The translations under genes and the position numbers were made by a program. From positions 1 to 64,000 of the forward strand of contig NZ_MQUQ01000021.1 of assembly GCF_001953865.1 (NCBI RefSeq): 64,000 nucleotides of DNA, given 5' to 3'. Shown here piece after piece: positions 31,783 to 40,141 of the stretch. Source of the stretch: Amycolatopsis coloradensis (GTDB lineage: Bacteria > Actinomycetota > Actinomycetes > Mycobacteriales > Pseudonocardiaceae). The notes under the pieces are model-generated. The model saw nothing but the letters and a program-made list of their open reading frames with translations. It had not been told where the DNA came from and ran no database searches. How positions within the stretch are numbered: position 1 is the stretch's first letter; every line of letters begins with the position of its first letter.

Positions 31783-33246
31783 TCAGCAGTTCGCCAGGAA
31801 GTGCCGCAACACCCGCGTGCCGAACCGCAGGCCCTCGACCGGGACGCGTTCGTCGACACCGTGCGCCATCGCGCGGTAGGGAAAGCCTTCCGGCAACCAC
31901 AGCGGCGCGAAGCCGTAGCAGTCGATCCCGAGCGGACTGAACGCCTTCGCGTCCGTGCCGCCACCCATGCAGTAGGGCACCACGACGGCTTCGGGGTCTT
32001 CCGAGCGCAGCGCGCCCGCCATCGCGTCGAACCACGGCGAATCCACCGGAGCCTGGACCGGCGGCTGGTGCGCGACGAACTCGCGGGTGACGCCTTCGCC
32101 GAGCATCGCGTCGAGCTCCGCGAACAGGTCCGGCTCGGTACCGGGGAGGACGCGGACGTCCACCTGGGCCTCCGCCGAACTGGGGATCACGTTCACCTTG
32201 TACCCGGCGTCGAGCATGGTCGGTGTCGTGCTGTTGCGGACGGTGGGCACCACCAGTGCCCCGGCGGGGCCCAGCCGCGCGATCGTCCCGTCCACATCGG
32301 ACAGATCGACCGGGACGCCGAGCGCCTCCCCGGTGCGCTCGAGGAAAGCCTGGACGGTCGGGGTCAGCTGGATCGGCCAGCGGTGCGCGGAGATCTTGCC
32401 GAGCGCGGTGACCAGCCGGGTGACCGCGTTCTCGTCGTTGGGCCGCGACCCGTGCCCGGCGCGGCCGTTGGCGGTTAGCCGCAGGTGGGCGGTGCCGCGT
32501 TCGGCGGTCGCCACCGGGTAGAGCCGCACGGTCCGGCCGTCGGCGTCGGGCACGTGGTAGCTGTAGGCGCCCGACTCGCTGATCGCGGCCGCGCACCCCT
32601 CGAACAGGTGCCGGTGCTCCGCGGCGAGCCAGTGCGCGCCGAACTCACCCTTGTCCTCCTCGTCGGCCACGAACGCCAGGACGATGTCCCGCCGCGGCCG
32701 GACGCCGGTGGCGAGGGCGGCGAGGACCATCGCGATGAAGTCCTTCATGTCGACCGCGCCGCGGCCCCACAGGAACCCGTCACGGACCTCGCCCGAGAAC
32801 GGGTCCACCGACCAGTCGGCGGCGTCGGCCGGGACAACGTCGAGATGCCCCTGCACCAGCAGCGCGGGCAGGCTCGGGTCGGTGCCGGGGACACGCGCGA
32901 TCACGTTCGCGCGGCGGTGCGCGGACTCGATGATCTTCGCGCCGATCCCGAGCCCGGACAGCAGCGACGCGACGTACTCGGCCGCTTCGCGCTCGCCTTC
33001 GGAATCCCCGTTGCCCCGGTTCGTGGTGTCGAACCGGATCAACCGCGAACAAACGTCGACGACATCCATCTCAGCGTTGTTTCGGGGACCCGCGCCCGCG
33101 ATCGCGTCGCCGGGGCGTACCTTTTCGCCGCCTGACATGCCCTCGCTCAGGGCGCCCTGCCGCCGCGATAGCGGGGACTGCGGCCGAGCGGGTTCCGTGT
33201 CGGTGGCCCGGTCGGGAAGCTCGCCCTGTGTTTCCATTTCAGCCAT
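31783..33246 (-). CDS. M20-family metallopeptidase
   Basis: 487 residues from ATG 33246; the catalytic protein proper starts near MDVVDVCSRLIRFDTTN (about residue 60), and the leading 58 residues are low-complexity, so a later start is possible. GHLDVVP (metal His), WGRGAVDMKD (bridging Asp), ADEEDKGEFGAHW (catalytic and metal Glu) and the late GGTDAKAFSP (metal His/Asp region) define the M20/ArgE/DapE fold. It cleaves an amide bond of a peptide or acylamino acid with two zinc ions. It overlaps the M55 gene by 8 bases. Confidence 0.88.
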   Translation of the reverse strand: MAEMETQGELPDRATDTEPARPQSPLSRRQGALSEGMSGGEKVRPGDAIAGAGPRNNAEMDVVDVCSRLIRFDTTNRGNGDSEGEREAAEYVASLLSGLGIGAKIIESAHRRANVIARVPGTDPSLPALLVQGHLDVVPADAADWSVDPFSGEVRDGFLWGRGAVDMKDFIAMVLAALATGVRPRRDIVLAFVADEEDKGEFGAHWLAAEHRHLFEGCAAAISESGAYSYHVPDADGRTVRLYPVATAERGTAHLRLTANGRAGHGSRPNDENAVTRLVTALGKISAHRWPIQLTPTVQAFLERTGEALGVPVDLSDVDGTIARLGPAGALVVPTVRNSTTPTMLDAGYKVNVIPSSAEAQVDVRVLPGTEPDLFAELDAMLGEGVTREFVAHQPPVQAPVDSPWFDAMAGALRSEDPEAVVVPYCMGGGTDAKAFSPLGIDCYGFAPLWLPEGFPYRAMAHGVDERVPVEGLRFGTRVLRHFLANC

Positions 33247-34066
33247 AGATACCTTGCACCGCCCCAGCCGCGATCGCCGTGACGATCTTGAACGCCTTCA
33301 TCGCTTCGGTCATGTCCGGCGCGTCGAAGCCGACCCGCCGCACGCCGATCTGTTCCACCGTCGGGATCACCGCCGCGGCCTGCGCGAGATGACTCGCGTC
33401 GAACTCGACCTCGATCCGGTGCGGGGTGGTGAACCGCTCGACCCGGCCCGCCCGGTTCATCGAGTCCGCCGCGGCCGAGGACAGCAGTTCGGCGGTCCTG
33501 GCGGGCGGCAGGCAGATCGCGGCGTAGCGGCTGACGCACTCCTTCACCGTGACCAATTCGGCCTCCGGCGCGTAGTCCTGGGCGTCGTCACAAGCCTTGT
33601 CGTCACCGGAGACGACCAGCACCGGGACGCCGTATTCGGCGGCCATCGCGGCGTTGAGCCTGCCTTCGCTGGCGGGGACGTCGTCGAGCCACACCCCGGT
33701 GATCTGGTTCTCCAGGTACGTGTGGGACAGGACGCCGTCGAACCCGGCGCCGGCGTGATAGCCGAGGAAGACGACGCCGTCGACGCCGGTGTCGATGCCC
33801 TGCATCATCGAGAGTGGCTTGTGTCTGCCGGTGAGCATGCGTGCCCGGCCGTCGAGGTCTTCGAGCAGGAGGTTCCGCTGGGACGAATGCGCCTCGTTGA
33901 CCAATACGTCGGTGGCGCCGGAGTCGAACAGGCCGGCGATGGTGGCGTTGACGTCGCCGGTGAACAGGCGCCGGAATCGCTGCCACTGCTCGGTGCCGGG
34001 GATGACGTCTTCGGTCCAGGTGACGCCGGTGGCGCCCTCCATGTCCGCCGAGATCATGATGCGCAT
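33239..34066 (-). CDS. M55-family D-aminopeptidase (DppA-like)
   Basis: 275 residues. The zinc ligands of Bacillus DppA are all in place: Asp8 and Glu10 (SADMEG), His60 (NEAHSS) and His104 (GYHAG). DppA is a self-compartmentalising decamer that removes D-Ala from D-Ala peptides. Coupled with the M20 peptidase downstream, it could feed on peptidoglycan-derived peptides. Start ATG 34066. Confidence 0.92.
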   Translation of the reverse strand: MRIMISADMEGATGVTWTEDVIPGTEQWQRFRRLFTGDVNATIAGLFDSGATDVLVNEAHSSQRNLLLEDLDGRARMLTGRHKPLSMMQGIDTGVDGVVFLGYHAGAGFDGVLSHTYLENQITGVWLDDVPASEGRLNAAMAAEYGVPVLVVSGDDKACDDAQDYAPEAELVTVKECVSRYAAICLPPARTAELLSSAAADSMNRAGRVERFTTPHRIEVEFDASHLAQAAAVIPTVEQIGVRRVGFDAPDMTEAMKAFKIVTAIAAGAVQGIYG

Positions 34067-34107
34067 CCGGGCACCCTAACCGAGGCGCTTTGCCCTCGCC
34101 GCCGGAT

Positions 34108-34716
34108 TCAGGGCCACGAACCGGAACGGGGGTAGACCGCCCAAGCGCGCTCCCAGGCCGCGGCCCGGTGCCGGTCCAGCACCAGCCGGACGATCCGGTG
34201 GAGCAGGACGAGCCCGGCGACCACCGCGAACCACAGCCAGAGGCCGACGAGCACGGAATCGAAGACGGCCGTGGACGTGGTCCTCGGGGCGGCGGCCAGC
34301 TCACCGCGGGCGTCGATCCAGATCGGCACGGGCGATCCGGCGGGGCTGCCGGGCGTCGCGAGCACACCGCCGGTGTGCCGGGCGCCGCGTGAGTCGGTCC
34401 ACGTCGCCTCGGTGGTGGAGTTTTCGGTCCCGACGCTCTCGCTGTCGACGATGCGGACGGGCGCGGACTTCAGCAGGTACGCGGTGGTGGCCTGACGTCC
34501 GATCGCGTCGGCGGCGGCCGCGGCGACCTGCCTGCCGTGGTTGGCCGAGCCCGCGGCGGCCGCGACCGGGACGGCGAGGAGCGCGGCGAGGATGACGAGC
34601 TTCAGGAGGAGGGCTTCGAAGCGGTCCGAGCCGCGCGCGAGCGAGTTGTGACCGGGAAAGAGCCGTCGCCGGAACCGGGCGATCGGACCGCTGGACCCGT
34701 GCACGAGGAACCCCAT
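34108..34716 (-). CDS. Rv1733c-like double-spanning membrane protein
   Basis: 202 residues. Two membrane helices (about 35-54 and 158-178) frame an outer domain containing ATWTDSRGARHTGGV and PVPIWIDARGEL, a pattern typical of the Rv1733c family of mycobacterial and streptomycete membrane proteins. The family has no known biochemical role; Rv1733c itself is a dormancy-regulon antigen. The GDSL-like name is not warranted. Start ATG 34716 is about 140 bases away from the ABC-F promoter, in divergent orientation. Confidence 0.8.
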   Translation of the reverse strand: MGFLVHGSSGPIARFRRRLFPGHNSLARGSDRFEALLLKLVILAALLAVPVAAAAGSANHGRQVAAAAADAIGRQATTAYLLKSAPVRIVDSESVGTENSTTEATWTDSRGARHTGGVLATPGSPAGSPVPIWIDARGELAAAPRTTSTAVFDSVLVGLWLWFAVVAGLVLLHRIVRLVLDRHRAAAWERAWAVYPRSGSWP

Positions 34717-34817
34717 TCCCTCAGACCGCGAAAAACCTCCGGCTTTGATTCTCGGTCACCGGGGCGCCCCTGTCGCGATAGGGGGACAGAGACCACTCTG
34801 TGAACCCGTACACAACC

Positions 34818-34856
34818 TTTAATTCGTTTTGCCCGCCCGCGTTCTCCCGCTACCGT
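34818..34856 (+). promoter_or_regulatory. WhiB7-like promoter of the ABC-F gene
   Basis: TTGCCC (34829-34834) and TACCGT (34851-34856), 16 bases apart, give a promoter. The AT-rich stretch TTTAATTCGTTTT (34818-34830) stands directly before and into the -35 box. WhiB7/WblC promoters have this design: an AT-hook target just upstream of -35. The start point would be next to the ATG at 34864. The assignment is by pattern; no whiB7 gene is in the window. Confidence 0.55.
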
Positions 34857-34863
34857 CTTCGTC

Positions 34864-34890
34864 ATGGGGATTTTCTACTTCTACCTGTGA
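34864..34890 (+). CDS. Leader peptide MGIFYFYL of the ABC-F gene
   Basis: Eight codons and a TGA: Met-Gly-Ile-Phe-Tyr-Phe-Tyr-Leu. The ATG is 8 bases after the -10 box, so the ORF is at the very 5' end of the transcript and leaderless. It ends 12 bases before a strong hairpin (34903-34943) and 144 bases before the ABC-F start. Short hydrophobic/aromatic leader peptides upstream of antibiotic-resistance ABC-F genes act as drug-sensing stall sites; a stalled ribosome on this ORF would cover the base of the hairpin. Confidence 0.6.
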   Translation: MGIFYFYL

Positions 34891-34902
34891 TTCTCGTCTT
34901 CG

Positions 34903-34943
34903 ACGCGGCCCTGGCGTAGAGCCTTCGCTCCGCCGGGCCGCGT
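34903..34943 (+). terminator. Attenuator-like hairpin before the ABC-F gene
   Basis: ACGCGGCCCTGGCG (34903-34916) pairs with CGCCGGGCCGCGT (34931-34943) with one bulged base and a 14-base loop. A pyrimidine-rich run (CCTTCC, then CTCTTCTTCCTTC at 34957-34969) follows. It should terminate or pause transcription unless the leader ORF is being occupied by a ribosome. Confidence 0.55.
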
Positions 34944-35034
34944 CCTTCCGCGTGCGCTCTTCTTCCTTCGCCGTGCGCGGAACCTCCCCTGCCCGATCGC
35001 GATCGGCCGTGCCGAGAATCAGGAGGACGCCCCT

Positions 35035-36663
35035 ATGCGTACCCCGCATCGGAATCCCGGAACACAACTCGTGCTCTCCGGTGTCACCAAACGTTTCGAC
35101 GACCACGTTGTGTTCGACCAGGTCGGCTTCACCGTCAAACCGGGGGAGCGGGCGGGTGTCATCGGCGACAACGGCTCAGGCAAGTCCACCCTGCTGAGGC
35201 TGATCGCCGGCCGCGAAGAGGCGGACAACGGCACGGTGACCGTCACCGCGCCCGGCGGCGTCGGCTATCTCCCGCAGACGCTGGAGTTGCCCGAAACCGC
35301 CACGGTCGGCGATGCGATCGACTTCGCGCTCGCCGACATCCGGGAACTGGAATCCCGGCTGCGGGCGGCCGAGGCGGCGTTGGAATCCGCCGAAGAGCTG
35401 GCCGTGTACGGCGACCTCACGGCCGCCTACGAAGCCCGCGGCGGTTACGAGGCCGACGCCAGGGTGGAGGTCGCCCTGCACGGGCTTGGTCAGCCGGGTC
35501 TCGACCGCGCGCGAGCGCTGGGCAGTCTGTCCGGCGGGCAGCGGTCCCGGCTCGCCCTCGCCGCCACCTTGGCCGCGTCGCCGGAATTGCTGTTGCTGGA
35601 CGAGCCGACCAACGATCTGGACGACGAAGCCGTCGCCTGGCTGGAGAACCACCTTCGCGGGCATCGCGGAAGGCTCGTCGCGATCACCCACGACCGGACG
35701 TTCCTCAGCCGAGTGACCACCACGATCCTCGAGGTCGACGCGGACCGCCGGACCGTGCATCGGCATGGCAACGGCTACGCGGGCTACCTCGCGGCGAAGG
35801 AGGCCGCCCGGGCCCGGCGGGTCCGGGAGTACGAGGAATGGAAACAGCAGAAGGCCCGGAACGAAGCACTGGCGGACGTCAATATCGACCGGTTCTCGGC
35901 GATCCCGCGCAAGGCCCCGGCGGCTTTCAGCGGGGCAGGCGCGTTCCGGGCCCGGTCTCGGGCGCACGGGGCGATGAGCCGCATCCGGTCGGCTCGTGAG
36001 CGGATCCAGCGGCTGGAGGCCGACCCGGTTCCGCCGCCGCCTGAGCCACTCCGGTTCTCCGCGCGGATCGCCGCCGGTGAGGCGGGAGCCGATCAGCACG
36101 TGGTGAAGGTGGACAACGTGTCGGTGGCCGGACGACTGCTGCCGACGTCGCTCAGTGTGCTGCCGGGGGAGCGAGTACTCGTGACCGGTCCCAATGGAGC
36201 GGGCAAGACGACCCTCATGCGGGTGCTCGCCGGTGAACTGGCCCCGTCGGCGGGTTCGGCGGACCGGTCGGGCCGGATCGGGTTCCTGCACCAGAACGGC
36301 GGCCTCGTCGGCGACGCTCGAAGCGTCTTGGCGGTGTTCGCGGGGGAAGGTGATCAGGAGGAGGCCGCCGGGAAGCTGTTGTCGCTGGGCCTGTTCCGCG
36401 CCGCTGATCTGCGCAAACCGGTCCGGGAGTTGTCCGTCGGACAGCGCCGCAGGCTGGAGCTGGCCAGGCTCGTGACCGCCAGGACCGACCTGTTGCTGCT
36501 CGACGAGCCGACGAACCATCTCGCCCCCGATCTGGTGGAGGAGATGGAGCAGGCACTCGCGGAGTACCCCGGCGCGCTGGTGGTCGTCACCCACGACCGG
36601 CGGATGCGGCGGACGTTCGAGGGCAGGCGCCTCGAACTGGCGCCCGAACCGGTCGCCGTCTGA
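35035..36663 (+). CDS. ABC-F ribosome-protection ATPase (antibiotic-resistance type)
   Basis: 542 residues with two fused ATPase domains and no membrane part. Domain 1: GDNGSGKST (Walker A, about 43), LSGGQRSRLAL, LLLLDEPTND. Linker (about 235-335): charged, with a KAPAAFSGAGAFRARSR section, the region that reaches the ribosome drug site. Domain 2: GPNGAGKTT, LSVGQRRRLEL, LLLLDEPTNHL. ABC-F proteins of this shape in actinomycetes (TlrC, OleB, LmrC relatives) protect ribosomes from macrolides, lincosamides, streptogramins or pleuromutilins; the drug cannot be told from sequence. AGGAGG site at 35021. Control by WhiB7-like promoter plus leader attenuation. Confidence 0.88.
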   Translation: MRTPHRNPGTQLVLSGVTKRFDDHVVFDQVGFTVKPGERAGVIGDNGSGKSTLLRLIAGREEADNGTVTVTAPGGVGYLPQTLELPETATVGDAIDFALADIRELESRLRAAEAALESAEELAVYGDLTAAYEARGGYEADARVEVALHGLGQPGLDRARALGSLSGGQRSRLALAATLAASPELLLLDEPTNDLDDEAVAWLENHLRGHRGRLVAITHDRTFLSRVTTTILEVDADRRTVHRHGNGYAGYLAAKEAARARRVREYEEWKQQKARNEALADVNIDRFSAIPRKAPAAFSGAGAFRARSRAHGAMSRIRSARERIQRLEADPVPPPPEPLRFSARIAAGEAGADQHVVKVDNVSVAGRLLPTSLSVLPGERVLVTGPNGAGKTTLMRVLAGELAPSAGSADRSGRIGFLHQNGGLVGDARSVLAVFAGEGDQEEAAGKLLSLGLFRAADLRKPVRELSVGQRRRLELARLVTARTDLLLLDEPTNHLAPDLVEEMEQALAEYPGALVVVTHDRRMRRTFEGRRLELAPEPVAV

Positions 36664-36681
36664 CGTGTCTCTTGTGGACGG

Positions 36682-36868
36682 TCAGGTCAAGGGTGCGAGC
36701 GGTCCGTCCACGAGTGAAGTCCCGGGACCAGTCGTCATCCTGCGATGCGGACGCGTGCACAGCCGAAAGTGTCGCGCATAGTGAGACGGCGACCGCCAAA
36801 GCCACCGCCCGGCGTAACCTTTCCCGATGCTCCGGCCACTTCGTCGATCGTTCACCGCTGCCCGCCAT
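36682..36868 (-). CDS. Possible small secreted protein or remnant
   Basis: From ATG 36868 the minus strand reads a basic start followed by a convincing signal-peptide core (LRRAVALAVAVSLCATLSA) and SQDDDW. The frame then continues past 36663 into the ABC-F gene as Arg-rich nonsense, so no natural C-terminal end is seen. It may be a truncated secreted protein gene. Low confidence; otherwise 36664-36941 has nothing I can support. The stop is at 36587 inside the ABC-F gene, so the end given is arbitrary. Confidence 0.2.
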
Positions 36869-36941
36869 CTTCCGGACGCCAACGCGGGTGAACGGCGTAA
36901 ACAAGCGGCCGTCCGGGGACCACGACGATGACGTTGGGGAG

Positions 36942-37787
36942 ATGATCGACTTGACCGGCAGCACGGTCCGGCACGCTGTCTATCTGCCGCCTTTCGGCCC
37001 GTTCGGTGAGCCCGCTGTGCTCGTCGACCTCGCCGTACGGGCCGAAGCGGCGGGCTGGGACGGGTTTTTCCTGTGGGACCACGTCGTCGCGGACACGATG
37101 CCCATCGCCGATCCGTGGACGACGCTCGGCGCCATCGCGCACGCCACCAGCGGCCTGCTGTTCGGGCCGATGATCACGCCGCCCGCCCGGCGCCGTCCCT
37201 GGGTGGTCGCGCGGCACGCGTCGACGGTCAGCCGGCTCTCCGGTGGGCGGCTGATCCTCGGCACCGGCCTCGGTTCGGACGAATCCGGTGACTTCAGCCG
37301 GTTCGGTGAACAGACCGACTTGCTGACCCGGTCGGCGATGTTCGACGAAGGCCTCGACGTCATCCGCGCGATCTGGTCCGGGCGGCGGTTCGACCACGAC
37401 GGCGCGCACTATCAGGTCGCGCTGGCCGAGGCGCCGCCCGAGCCGTTCCGGATCCCGATCTGGGTGGCGAGCTCCACCGACAACCCGCGCGTGGTCCGGC
37501 GAGCGGCGTTGTGCGACGGGATCTTCCCGAATCCGGAGGACCACACGCCGACCGCCGAAGAGATCGCCGACACCCACCGCGCGCTCGGCCTCGCCGGACT
37601 GGAACCGGGGCGCTCCTTCGACGTCGCGGTCGCCGGGAACGCCAGCCCCGCGTGGGAGGAGCCGATCAAGGTGGACCTGCCCGCGCTGGGGGAGGCCGGG
37701 ATGACGTGGTGGATGGAGTCGCTGATGCACCACGATCCGCTGGAGCTTTCGCAGAAGATCGTGGACGACGGGCCGCCGCGGTGGTGA
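36942..37787 (+). CDS. LLM-class F420-dependent oxidoreductase
   Basis: 281 residues from ATG 36942 with a GGGGAG site; the long upstream frame from 36672 has no family similarity. RAEAAGWDGFFLWDHVV, PRRRPWVVARHASTVSRLSGGRL (in part TVSRLSGGRLILGTG) and the later IPIWVASSTDNP place it in the luciferase-like family. It binds F420 or FMN in a TIM barrel. Substrate unknown. A second member of this family lies at 7042-7905. Confidence 0.87.
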   Translation: MIDLTGSTVRHAVYLPPFGPFGEPAVLVDLAVRAEAAGWDGFFLWDHVVADTMPIADPWTTLGAIAHATSGLLFGPMITPPARRRPWVVARHASTVSRLSGGRLILGTGLGSDESGDFSRFGEQTDLLTRSAMFDEGLDVIRAIWSGRRFDHDGAHYQVALAEAPPEPFRIPIWVASSTDNPRVVRRAALCDGIFPNPEDHTPTAEEIADTHRALGLAGLEPGRSFDVAVAGNASPAWEEPIKVDLPALGEAGMTWWMESLMHHDPLELSQKIVDDGPPRW

Positions 37788-37860
37788 GGCGGTCACGGGG
37801 TAGTGAGCGCCGTTTCAGGTTCTGACTGTCGCCACTCGCTGGTGGGACCAGTGGGCTGGC

Positions 37861-38000
37861 CGTGTCGCGTGAGTGGTTGGACGGCACATGTGATCAGATG
37901 GACGACACGCGTGAGGGAATGGACGACACACGCGCGGCGGCGGCTGCACGCGAGACCGCCACTCGCGCACCGCAGTAGGCACCTAAGACACCCCGGACCC
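37861..38000. repeat. Modular 21-bp-period repeat, second locus
   Basis: Cores begin at 37880 (GACGGCACATGTG), 37901 (GACGACACGCGTG) and 37922 (GACGACACACGCG), 21 bases apart. An inverted terminal block CACGCGAGACCGCCACTCGC begins at 37947, followed by the inverted CGCACCGCAGTAGGCACCTAAG module that matches 30957-30985. The arm with inverse cores seen at 31123-31196 is missing. The element fills the gap between two convergent genes. Confidence 0.8.
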
Positions 38001-38056
38001 CGCCCGGCGCCGCGGTGCGATCAGGTCCACCTCGACGCGAGCCCGCGCGCTCGGGT

Positions 38057-38809
38057 TCAGGGCCGTGGGCGGGATGGTGTCGCGTCGATGTACCACTCAC
38101 GGTTGAACACGAGGCCGAAGAGTGGCGCGGGAAGCCGGGTCAGGACGCGCATCAGCGGCGCGAGCCTGCCGTTTCCCCTCACCTGCGAGGAATGGGCGGC
38201 GATCGCGGCCTGCTTCTGACGCGCGAAGCGCCGGACGGCGAAGGTGTGCGTGATTTCGGACCGGGCACTGTAGGCGCGGAGCAGCGCGTCGACGTCGTAG
38301 CGGAACGGGATCCGCGCGAGCCGCACCAGCCGTACCAGGCGTGCGACGGCGTCGCGGGGAATGGTCGCTTCCAGCAGCCGGACGTTGACGGCGAGCTCCG
38401 CCGCCCGTCTGCCGACCTCATGCACTTTGACGTGGTCGGGGTGGCCGTAGCCACCGTTCCGGTCGTAGCTCAGCAGGACGGACGCCTTCTCTTCACGCAG
38501 GATCGCCACGAGACGCGCTGCCGCGTCCTCAGTGCTCGCGCGGACGAACCGGACCCAACCCGGCGGATCCGGGTGGAGGATCGGGCCATGGCCGCTACCG
38601 GCGTATCCGAGGTGGACGACCCGTTCGACGCCCAGCACCTTCGCGCTCGCCTCGAGTTCTGACAGCCGTGCCGGGTCCTCGCCTCGCATGCCGATGGTGG
38701 CGACCACCAGGACGACGCGATGCCCGTCCGCCGCGGCGCGGGCGAGGGTGCCCCCGGTCAGCAGCGCTTCGTCATCTGGGTGCGCGTGGAAGGCCACGAT
38801 GGTCGTCAC
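38057..38809 (-). CDS. PIG-L-family zinc deacetylase
   Basis: 250 residues from GTG 38809 (VTTIVAFHAHPDDE); the upstream ATG at 38851 would add 14 residues without a family match. AHPDDE (8-13) gives two zinc ligands plus the catalytic Asp, and GHPDHVKVHE the third zinc ligand. The group includes MshB, mycothiol conjugate amidase and glycopeptide pseudoaglycone deacetylases. Lacking the MshB-specific context, the substrate stays open. Convergent with the LLM oxidoreductase, with the 21-bp repeat element between. Confidence 0.87.
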   Translation of the reverse strand: MTTIVAFHAHPDDEALLTGGTLARAAADGHRVVLVVATIGMRGEDPARLSELEASAKVLGVERVVHLGYAGSGHGPILHPDPPGWVRFVRASTEDAAARLVAILREEKASVLLSYDRNGGYGHPDHVKVHEVGRRAAELAVNVRLLEATIPRDAVARLVRLVRLARIPFRYDVDALLRAYSARSEITHTFAVRRFARQKQAAIAAHSSQVRGNGRLAPLMRVLTRLPAPLFGLVFNREWYIDATPSRPRP

Positions 38810-38904
38810 GCTCCGAGCATGCCCGAGGACGCCGAAACAGTCGGTGGTCAAGTCTTGACCGTCCGTCGAGCCCGTGGGTAATCTCTCCTTTACTTTCCGA
38901 TAGT

Positions 38905-38919
38905 AAGGAAAGTTTCCTT
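38905..38919. promoter_or_regulatory. Palindrome upstream of the endoglucanase gene
   Basis: AAGGAAA (38905-38911) and TTTCCTT (38913-38919) are perfect complements around one G, in a short AT-rich island 68 bases before the GH5 start. AGGAAA-TTTCCT dyads stand before many secreted glycosidase genes of actinomycetes, consistent with a ROK- or LacI-type sugar repressor. Regulator not identified. Confidence 0.45.
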
Positions 38920-38986
38920 TTTAACTCCGCCGCCCTGACCGTCGGCCCACCAACGCCGGTGCCGCCGACGCGAGAGGAGAAGCCGA

Positions 38987-40066
38987 ATGCGCTGGGACAA
39001 GATCCGTCTCCGGGTGACGGCCGCACTGGCCGCCGGACTGCTGGCCCCGATCGCCACCGCGAGCACCTCGACGGCGGCCGAGACCGCGACAGAACCCGCG
39101 ACGCAGGCCGCCGCCGCGCTGCCGCCCGGCACCCCGGCCGCGGTCAACGGGCAGCTGAAGGTCTGCGGCCTCCAGCTCTGCAACTCCGCGGGCAAGCCGA
39201 TCCAGCTCCGTGGCATGAGCACCCACGGAATCCAGTGGTACAGCCAATGTGTCAAGACCGCTTCGCTCGACGCGCTGGCCAACGACTGGAAGGCCGACGT
39301 CCTCCGGATCTCGATGTACATCCAGGAAGGCGGCTACGAGACCAACCCGCGCAAGTTCACCGACATGGTGCACGGGTACATCGAAGAAGCCACCAAACGC
39401 GGCCTGTACGCCCTGGTCGACTGGCATCAGCTCACCCCAGGCGACCCGAACGCGAACCTCAGCCGCGCCAAGACGTTCTTCACCGAGATCGCCCAGCGGC
39501 ACAAGGACAAGACCAACATCATCTACGACATCGCCAACGAGCCCAACAACGTCGGCTGGGACCGTGTCCGCAGCTACGCGGAGCAGATGATCCCGGTCAT
39601 CCGCGCCCAGGACTCCGACGGTGTCGTGCTCGTCGGCACCCACGGATGGGGCTCGCTCGGCATCTCCGACGGTCGCGACGAGACCGACATCGTCAACAAC
39701 CCGGTGCGCGCCACCAACTTCATGTACACGTTCCACTTCTACGCGGCGTCGCACAAAACCGAGTACTTCAACGCCCTGACCAGGGCCGCGAGCAAGATCC
39801 CGCTGTTCGTGACCGAGTTCGGCACCCAGACCGCCAGCGGTGACGGCGGGAACGATTTCACCAACTCCCAGAAGTACCTCGACTTCCTGGCATCGAAGAA
39901 GATCAGCTGGACCAACTGGAACTTCTCCGACGACAGCCGTTCGGGCGCGGTGTTCAAGCCGGGCACCTGCTCGGGCAGTTCCTTCACCGGCACGGCTCCG
40001 CTGAAGCCCGCCGGTGTCTGGATCCGGGACCGGATCCGCACCGCGGACAACTTCCCGACCTCCTGA
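38987..40066 (+). CDS. Secreted GH5 endoglucanase (cellulase)
   Basis: 359 residues with a signal peptide (about 1-31) and an Ala/Thr-rich linker to about 55. The catalytic barrel follows: QLRGMSTHGIQWY, YALVDWHQL, IYDIANEPNN (acid/base Glu in the NEP motif), YTFHFYA and PLFVTEFGT (nucleophile Glu). This is the cellulase pattern of GH5 (subfamily 2-like). No cellulose-binding module is attached. It hydrolyses beta-1,4 glucan outside the cell. GAGAGGAGA ribosome site; upstream palindrome at 38905. A strong hairpin follows the stop. Confidence 0.93.
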   Translation: MRWDKIRLRVTAALAAGLLAPIATASTSTAAETATEPATQAAAALPPGTPAAVNGQLKVCGLQLCNSAGKPIQLRGMSTHGIQWYSQCVKTASLDALANDWKADVLRISMYIQEGGYETNPRKFTDMVHGYIEEATKRGLYALVDWHQLTPGDPNANLSRAKTFFTEIAQRHKDKTNIIYDIANEPNNVGWDRVRSYAEQMIPVIRAQDSDGVVLVGTHGWGSLGISDGRDETDIVNNPVRATNFMYTFHFYAASHKTEYFNALTRAASKIPLFVTEFGTQTASGDGGNDFTNSQKYLDFLASKKISWTNWNFSDDSRSGAVFKPGTCSGSSFTGTAPLKPAGVWIRDRIRTADNFPTS

Positions 40067-40082
40067 TCCGGGGAGCGCGCAC

Positions 40083-40135
40083 GTCATAAAAGGGTCTTTC
40101 CTGACGAGATTCGCCGGGAAAGACCCTTTCATGAC
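40083..40135. terminator. 19-bp hairpin between convergent genes
   Basis: GTCATAAAAGGGTCTTTCC (40083-40101) pairs with 40117-40135 with one mismatch. It lies in the 75-base gap between the endoglucanase and sigma-factor genes and should end both transcripts. Confidence 0.75.
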
Positions 40136-40141
40136 ATTTGC

